From: Dryococelus australis | Lineage: Eukaryota; Arthropoda; Insecta; Phasmatodea; Phasmatidae | Reading direction: 5' to 3' | Assembly (NCBI GenBank): GCA_029891345.1 | Contig: CM057006.1 | Coordinates: 47,001,556 to 47,065,555, forward strand | Length of the DNA: 64,000 nucleotides | In this document: in pieces, positions 57,500 through 64,000 of the stretch | Numbering within the stretch: the first letter of the stretch is position 1 | How the letters are laid out: the number at the start of each line of letters is the position of its first letter | Program-made: the position numbers and the translations under genes | Notes under the pieces: model-generated | Databases searched by the model: none | What the model saw: only the letters and a program-made list of their open reading frames with translations | Told to the model about the DNA's origin: nothing

Positions 57500-60400
57500 A
57501 ATGAAAAAAATTGCTTTTATAGTTTTTTCAAGCTCTTTTAAGCTATATGTTTCATTATATTATAGTGAAAATCGTACATTAAGACTTACGATTGATCAAG
57601 TATACTCATTCCAACATAAATGGGTTTGTTAAAGCACAGTTTTGTTTGAATCATATAAAATGCAACCAAAGAGTTAGTAAATATAGTCCTATCTTTAACG
57701 TCTGGTTTATCTACTAGTTTATCCATTTGCTTGCAACATGTGTACAACCGTATATCCACTCTGTTTCTAATATTCTCCATTGTTTTTCGAAAAACCAGAA
57801 TAGTTCATAAATTTGTAGAAATCTTTTTCAGAGTCATTAGTATACTTTGTTCGCATATTTGTGTTTAGATCAATATAGGACTTGAGCCAATCTGATTGAT
57901 CAAACGCCAGAACTCTATGGATCTTTTCAACGTCATTCCGGGAGATAGATATTGCTTAAGATTTACATAGTGTAATACATATTTTTCGTTATCGTCCAGA
58001 GTAGTCAAGAAATTGGGATTTTTTTAACCTTCCGGTATTTTATTCTCTGGTGCCAATGGCAGATTTTTGTGGAGATTGTGTAGTTTAATGTGGGTATTCC
58101 AAATCAACTTACAATATATAACCTTTTCTAGAATCAGATAGTATATTTATTACATCTGCATTTGTATTTCGCCACTTAAACCCGCCATAGGGTAAATACT
58201 GGCTCATAGCCCATCCATATAAGTTATTGGTGTTCAGATATTTAAGTAAAAGATTTCCTTTGTACTATCATAAGCATTCATATATCTATTATTTGCTTTA
58301 GCATATCGCTTACAACATTGTAAAGTTCCACCACGAACACCTTTTTCTATCATCAAAATCGTGTCGTAATCTGTTAATAATTCTAGTTCTATTTTAGTAT
58401 GTTTGAGCATAGCATCCCACGCTAACCCTGGTGCTGTGAAATACCATGCTGGATCAAGTTTATATGTTTTGAGACATACATATCTAAAATTTTCCATTAT
58501 ATCAGACAGTATAAATACATCAGATTTGTTATAGAGTTCTGTGTACCCTCTTAGAGATTTTATGTTGAATTTTTCCCACACCTTTCTCGCGAATTCGTAA
58601 TCTTCATCTGTAATGTCACATTTATTGAGTTTGTTGTAAAATGCATCTTTGGATGGAAGTGATGTCTCACAAAATGTGTTAGTACTATCCATGTAGTAAT
58701 ACGGACAAACACCTTTTCTTATAACAAAGTCAAGAAGTTCATTGGAAAAATGCTTACACGTTTCTTGAAATTGGCTTCTGGAAAGGTTGCTAGAGAGTTT
58801 ATCGGTATCCCTAGCCATAAATTTAAATGGGTCAATAAATCTAAGATTTACACTTTCACATACATGTTTTGTAAAAGAAATTATTTTTCTTCGTTGTTGG
58901 GAATTAGATCAATTTTATTTTCATCGATACCAAGATCTCTTATGCATAAATATGTGTCATAACCAGATAGATTGTGTATAAACACTGGGACAAAACATGG
59001 ATTTCTATACAATAAGTTACAATCTCTGTGTGCAGCTCCCCTGCATTTCCCCGTAAGATGATCATGATCTCTCACGGAATCACCATTCAAAGACTTTTCA
59101 CATATATGACAATGGGTAGCTGTATCATAAACAATTTGTTCTTTCTGAGTTAGTGGAAGCATTGGATTTTCATTTGTGTATATATCACCAATAGACTTTG
59201 CTTCTTCCATTAGCATTTTAACGAATACAGTAGATGCATCAGATCCTTCATAAGTTACTGGTGGTTTATAGTACCCATGTTCGTATTTTACATAGTAACA
59301 GAAACTAATAGGCTCGGTGTTTTTGGTATGTTTTCGTATAGGATTCGTCGGGAAGTTTCGATTTTAGTCAACAGACATTCAAAATCAGCATATATCACAA
59401 ATGGAACTCTCAAAGAATAATTTTTGTTTTTAAATCTTAATGTCATTTTTTTCCTTTAGATAGTAGTTCAACTCTAACACCATCGTGATTTCGGCAGTCT
59501 TGTTCGTGATCTTTTAGCTTACTTACAGAATAGAAATGTTGCAAACATCTATCGCATATATATATATATATATATATAGTGACCATTATTTGATACTTGT
59601 GATGCGATAAGTCTCGAAAGACTTTTTATCCAGCAGTAGTGGTCGTTCTTTTCGTCTTTGATATAGAGTAGGTTAATGTGCTTATCCGTCTTATTTTTTG
59701 TTGTTTTTAATGGGGAGATTATATATTTATTACCACCATATTTTTTCTTCGTATGCATATACATTAATAGAAATTCCACTTCTTTTCTCAAAGGTTGGTA
59801 TATTATCCAATTTCATTGGAAATTCCAAACCCTTAAGTACATCATCAAACTCATGTTCGTAAGCTATGTATTTATTCACTCTTTGGTGGTTTCTTTGTAC
59901 TTGATGCAAAGCAGATAGAACAGACCACAAAAGACATTTCTGATCATTGTTCTTAACATTAATTACCGCCTACTTAGCTTTGATTTTATCTGGGAGATCA
60001 ACATAAGAACTGTCCTTAAATGGTACATATTTATTTATTCGCACTTCTAGTTTAAATATTCTGTTGAGTACCCACTGAGATCCCTTTGCTTAGAAAGCCC
60101 CCATCTCAGCTATGATTTTCGATATGCTGTTGGCATAATATTCTTCCAGATTAGTCGATTTCAGTATAATTTCGTTATTTGTTTTCAAGGAGCTTTCTAC
60201 ATATTCAATATTTCCCACCAATTCCCTTTTTGTACTCAGTGAAGAGTTTCATGTTCACTTTGAGTGATTTTAAATGTTTATTAATTAGTCCCGTGACAGT
60301 TTCTTTTACATAGTTTAGGAAATGATTTGGGTCTTTGTATGTATTCACATTCTTTATAGCATAAGTCTTGATCCTACTTTGAAATGCTGTTTCGATTTCT

Positions 60401-60645
60401 ACTACACTGAATCTGACTGTGTACTTATGTATTTTACTTCTCAAGTGACTCCTTATGAGAGATGGTTTGTAAAAGTGATTACAAGTTTCACACTTGACAT
60501 ACCTCTCTTGAGGTATCTTCTTTCTTTTCACAAAAATATCTTTCTTAAATTTATATTCTTTCCAAACATTATCAGTTGAGTTAGTCTTTTTCATTGCCAT
60601 GGTCGTCATCATATTAGACGTCAGTTGATTTTTATTTGTGCTCAT
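57500..60645 (-). pseudogene. Protein-primed family B DNA polymerase (PolB) relic
   Basis: It starts at the ATG at 60645, at the inner edge of the right terminal repeat. In order it holds a C2H2-like finger (CETCNHF ... HLRSKIH), an N-terminal region to about 59730, a second finger with CDRCLQHF (about 59540), exonuclease motif I as FVIYADFEC (D-x-E at 59378-59386), a CxxC/HNH-like insert (HCHICE ... RDHDHLTG ... HRDCN) at 59216-59010, motif II HNLSGYD (about 58960), motif III YNKSD (about 58525), an RYAKANN block, and motif A NNLYGWAM (about 58215). [12 protein letters not shown] (57780) and MYDFHYN (about 57560) come from the C-terminal palm. Frameshifts or stops occur near 60205, 60091, 59971, 59740, 59556 (a TA microsatellite), 58881, 58234 and beyond. 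Motif C (D-T-D-S) is absent. The enzyme would have replicated a linear genome from a terminal protein. Confidence 0.9.
59556..59579. repeat. (TA)n microsatellite inside the PolB relic
   Basis: About 11-12 TA units lie between the SRLIASQVSN block and the second zinc finger, and they shift the reading frame. Growth of a repeat within a former coding exon supports loss of selection. Confidence 0.85.
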
Positions 60646-60871
60646 TTATTATATACAATATTTTATTTTTTACGTTTTCAAATTTTTTGAGCCACTTTTT
60701 GCGGTTGTGCTAAACCACAACTTTTTACGCGTATTTTTGCAGATGCACTCAAACGCAAAGTTTAACGCAACTTTTTTCTAAAGACTACGATCTAACCAAA
60801 GCAACTTTCTGAGTCACTATTTTGCAACTGCTGCCAAACGCAACATTTTGAGCCACTTTTTTTTGCGTTTG
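60646..60871 (-). promoter_or_regulatory. Right inverted terminal repeat, promoter and internal repeat modules
   Basis: Read inward on the minus strand, AGATCGTAGTCTTTAGAAAA, CGCAAAAAGTGGCT, AAAAAATTTGAAAACGTAAA and AATAAAATATTGTATATAAT precede the PolB ATG at 60645, mirroring the left end. Modules of the type GCAC-AAACGCAAAAAGTGGC-TCAAAA-GTTGCGTTT recur about three times (60688-60712, 60811-60841, 60849-60874), so the terminus is built of diverged tandem units. Only the inner 160 bp have a counterpart on the left. Confidence 0.8.
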
Positions 60872-60879
60872 TGCCCAAA

Positions 60880-61824
60880 TCGACATTTCTATACTACTCA
60901 AATTGAATAAGATCCTAATACTTTACGCTACAAATAGAAAAAATATTGACCATGCCATCAAATTGCCATGAAAGTTTTAGTCAAAATAACCAGAAATTTT
61001 TAACTCGTGCCGCAGGTAAACCAGTGTCAGATTCAAAATAAACTGCATGCAATATGTCATTCTAGTGACTTCCAAGAAAAACTGTAGCCGTAAACTAAAA
61101 TTAGTATTAAAGTATTTTTGAAATTTGTATGAATAAAGATTTTAAGCTAAAATTCTCATGTTTACACTAAACTAAAAAATTAATGCAATATTCCAAATGC
61201 TTTGATATTTTTTTACCAGTTTTCACTTACGTCACGAAACTGCAAAATTCCAAAGTAGAGACCACTTTAGCTCTTTGAAAGACTTAAATGAAGTAGGAAT
61301 GGATAGACAGCGAAATGAACACGGGACAGAAGAAATTTTCCCACCACCCTAATGAGAATCATCAAACGAAATATTGTTTTCTCCGCCTGCCCTCAACAAG
61401 CCAGAATCATACAAGGAATTAAATCGGCGTGAAAGAAAAAAACTAAAGACCAAAGTAGTTCCATGCTAGATTTCTTACTATAACCAGTTTACTGTCACCA
61501 GACCACTTCTGAAAACAACTTCTTATGGAAAAAAAACTTTTCCGTACAAAAAAAGTAGTGTCCAGTGATGCTGGGAGTTAATATGGAAAAATCACTCAAT
61601 ATCACTACATCTTGTTTGAAGCGTATCTTTAGATTTTAAGCTTTAAATAAAACGAGTTATTCTTGTTTTGCTACTATGCAGGCACTTTATTTACATTTGG
61701 GAATTAAGATATTAATATGACTACTCGCTAAGATCAGATAAAGAAAATTCAACTAGGTTAAAGAATATTTATCTTGGAGGTTGACATGCAAAATATGGCA
61801 ATGCAATAAGCCTTAAATGAACTT
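60880..61824. other. Right flank of the viral-like element, no recognised gene
   Basis: AT-rich, with no conserved frame and no match to the left flank. Confidence 0.45.
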
Positions 61825-62145
61825 CTAATAAAACAATGTACGAAGGAGTATACAATAATTAGAAAGTATTAAATACAAAACTTTTGTAAGATTCATACAC
61901 CACTCGACTGCTAATTTCTTGTATTGTGGGTGTAGGTATAATGGCATCATTTGATTTTTCAAATTGATGTCCTTTTCATCTTCTTGATCAGCTACAAAAA
62001 ATCTTCTATTTGATCCATATTTTCTGAGAAATAAGACTCCAACATCGCCTTCTTGTTTGACACAAACCCACGCATCTATGTTGTTCCTTACCGATATCAG
62101 TGGAGACACTATGCCTCCACATATATTTAGTGTAAAGTTACACAA
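61825..62145 (-). other. Unplaced 106-codon frame
   Basis: The middle of this frame (AWVCVKQEGDVGVLFLRKYG then a FFVADQEDEKDI stretch and MMPLYLHPQ) has the feel of a short domain often seen in insect mobile-element proteins, in which a beta-rich stretch of the type V-x-F-[LM]-x-x-x-G precedes an ED pair and an MPLP-like turn. It starts in the middle of a sequence and has no supporting neighbours. It could be a decayed transposon exon or chance. I cannot name it. Confidence 0.3.
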
Positions 62146-62149
62146 TAAT

Positions 62150-62870
62150 TTTTACAGTGTGTATCGCATTATTAACGTTCTGAACTTATTTAAACTGTTC
62201 TACCTTTTACACAATAATGCAGTACGAAACTAAAAAGTGAGCTTTTGTGGGTCTCCAATGGGCCAATATCCGGATAATTTGGTCTCACAACATTTTTGCG
62301 TTATGAGCAAGTACTGCGGGTCTGCATACGAATGGATACGCAACACTATATAAATTTGTAGCACGTAGTACAACGTCGTGGAAAATGTTCAGCGAAAAGT
62401 ATGGTACTGATACCCGTATCAGGTACTAGTTTTATTTAATGATTTTTTTTTTCAACCACGCCACATAAACTAAAGATGATGAGTTTATCACAGCAAACCG
62501 CCTAGTTATATCTAGTATAAGCATGCAAATTTCAGTTCACATATTACCTCACAATGTCGCTAAAGCTGTTCGCCATTCCAAATCGCTTTCTCGGAAATCA
62601 CAAAGCGGAAGCAAAGGAAGGTGAAATAACTCCATATGTACACAACGTGCGGCGTATCTAAACTAAAATTAAATATTACTGCGTGCTAACGTAATCTTTT
62701 CAGATAAAGATAAAACATGTTTACGACATGCACACAGTGTTAACAGGCGTGCACTATCTAATGCAGAATAGTTCGCTTTCCTTAATATCACTGATACGCT
62801 AAATGAACAACAATTCTTGTGTTGTTATGAGTGTCGCGTATCACTTGCTACAGCCACAATTATGTCCGGT
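62150..62870. other. Interval without recognised gene
   Basis: AT-rich sequence with no repeat termini and no supported exon. Confidence 0.45.
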
Positions 62871-63274
62871 TATAGGCTGTTCGTGGCAAAATGAGAACTT
62901 TTGAAATACCTGCTTAAAATCTACATGTAAACACGTCGTGTATTCCTCCGCCTTACGTAAAATTAACATTGACATTGGCCTCGTCACTTTATTCGTGCGC
63001 CGGTCAAATGAAACTGTGAAATTATAAGGAAAGTAAATACGGATTTATTAAACAAACAGAAAGCGAAAGAAATATTTTTTTAAATTACCCAAAATGGTTA
63101 CCTACCACTTTATATTCGACGTTATGATATGAAAATACTTTTCATCCATCGTTACCAACTTTACTGGGCGAATGTCGCTCAGTGCGTCCATTAAAATATA
63201 GGCTACGCATGCAGGAGCAGTGACTTTTTTACAAGATTCATTTCAAAATTGCTCACTTTATCGTGAACAGCCAA
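62871..63274 (+). mobile_element. MITE-1, long form
   Basis: TATAGGCTGTTCGTGGCAAA opens the copy, followed by ATTCCTCCGCCTTACGTAAA, ATGGTTACCTACCACTTTAT and CAACTTTACTGGGCGAATGT. It ends TTGCTCACTTTATCGTGAAC plus AGCCAAT. It is full length with somewhat diverged ends. Confidence 0.88.
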
Positions 63275-63351
63275 TGTAAATCGTTCCAACACCCACGATA
63301 TAAGTCGGACCAGGAAAGAATTTTAATACAAAGGGAAATTTTTAATCACTA

Positions 63352-63482
63352 TGGATGGATGGCAAGGCCCATTAAAGGAAATACCAAGTAAAAATTTTAA
63401 ACGCCTCAACGTTACTTTGATCATAAGGAAGCATTGCGACACGCCCTATAAAAACTGCGATATGCATTGAACAGATTCAGGA
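63352..63482 (+). repeat. Dispersed repeat D, copy 4
   Basis: TAAAGGAAATACCAAGTAAA and AAACGCCTCAACGTTACTTT align with 25072-25110 and 42385-42420 with many changes. Confidence 0.45.
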
Positions 63483-64000
63483 AGTTCTTAAGGTTGAAGT
63501 AAAGCAACTGCGTATGGAGCACTACACTCGACTGTACAACGTGAAGAAGTAATAAAAAAAGTAGTACAGATACCATAAAGTTGTCAGAAAAGTGCGATTT
63601 ATGCTGTGTATGAAAGAAGGATATATATGTTTTGCAATATTATTAATTATTTTACTAAAATATACTTTGAAAACGTAAAAAAATCGATTAAAATAGTCCA
63701 TATTTTTAATAAAATTTAAGCGCATTTCCATTCTGGATGCTTCGCAAAGCAGCATTTTCAAGAAAATATTTTTTCAAGAAAGAGCGTCATAATATTGACT
63801 GTGATCACGTGTAATAAAAAATAGTAATAAGGTATCATATCAATTTTATAATTAACTTTATTTAAGTCAGTTTTAACCATAAATGTTTGTAACAAATGGA
63901 CGCACATAAAAATAATTATAAAAATTATTACAATTTTCTTACACACAATCATAGAAAACATTATGACGATATTCCACGAAGATTTTCTGGCAAATTCTGT
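63483..64000. other. Terminal interval without recognised gene
   Basis: AT-rich sequence with two short hydrophobic minus-strand frames (63522-63761, 63758-63961) dominated by AT-coded residues. No domain was recognised. Confidence 0.45.

Larger units (their letters stand above)
56289..60871. mobile_element. Polinton/adintovirus-like PolB element with inverted terminal repeats (degraded)
   Basis: Inverted repeats at 56289-56404 and 60646-60806 bound a short plus-strand gene, a minus-strand relic of a protein-primed family B DNA polymerase, and the C-terminal part of a beta-rich protein like those of Polintons. The length of about 4.6 kb is far below the 15-20 kb of full Polintons and nearer to bidnavirus segments. 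Either the copy is internally deleted or it is a compact type of element. All genes carry frameshifts or stops. No integrase, packaging ATPase, protease or major capsid gene was recognised. Flanking target duplications could not be fixed because the outer limits are uncertain. Confidence 0.8.

Noticed and set aside
63522-63961. Two hydrophobic minus-strand frames resembling membrane proteins
   Set aside because: Hydrophobicity follows from extreme AT content (Ile, Phe, Tyr, Leu codons); no start context, conserved motif or partner gene.

Overview
The window looks like a stretch of a large, AT-rich, repeat-dense arthropod genome, most likely an insect; a polyneopteran (stick insect, cockroach or orthopteran type) is only a guess. 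Coding density is extremely low. Almost everything recognisable is a mobile element or a relic of one. There are no bacterial-type operons, no CRISPR array and no convincing complete host gene. The one good host-gene signal is a single GC-rich coding exon on the minus strand at about 22082-22245, framed by a splice acceptor and a GTGAGT donor.

The main finding is a 4.6-kb virus-like element at about 56289-60871. It has inverted terminal repeats and is arranged in ambisense fashion. From the right end, reading leftwards, lies a broken gene for a protein-primed family B DNA polymerase of the Polinton/Maverick-adintovirus-bidnavirus type. It keeps an N-terminal zinc finger, all three exonuclease motifs, a CxxC/HNH-like insertion and motif A, and then loses its end. 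It is followed by the C-terminal part of a beta-rich protein that resembles a Polinton structural protein. From the left end a short, once-frameshifted gene reads rightwards. Both outermost genes start immediately inside the terminal repeats behind the same TATA-rich sequence. The copy is dead: it has many frameshifts and stops, the motif A aspartate is replaced, and motif C is absent.

Elsewhere the window is dominated by two related MITE families. MITE-1 has ends like TATAGGCTGTTCACGGTAAA and about 20 copies in long (about 400-430 bp) and short (about 200-245 bp) forms. MITE-2 has ends like TATAGTCCATTCACGGTTAC and about ten copies or fragments. There is a strong hairpin MITE at 21714-22060. 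Two internally deleted Tc1/mariner-type elements each still carry the last codons of a transposase (4806-5034 and 6007-6559). A 5'-truncated hAT transposase relic with a coiled-coil tail lies at 47880-49590. Several tRNA-derived SINEs are present, one pair as a fold-back at 44800-45060. Three larger repeats carry tRNA-like segments (8585-9402, 10057-10757, 28825-29651). An LTR-like repeat occurs in three copies (401, 34547, 37535). A minisatellite with a 165-bp higher-order period lies at 17560-18118.

Nesting gives a partial order of events. MITE-2 sits inside MITE-1 at 53702-54134, a CAGGATGA-type element sits inside MITE-1 at 4806-5034, MITE-1 splits another dispersed repeat at 52409-52836, and a SINE abuts MITE-2 at 22736-22979. 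Long intervals between these elements show no gene that I can recognise.
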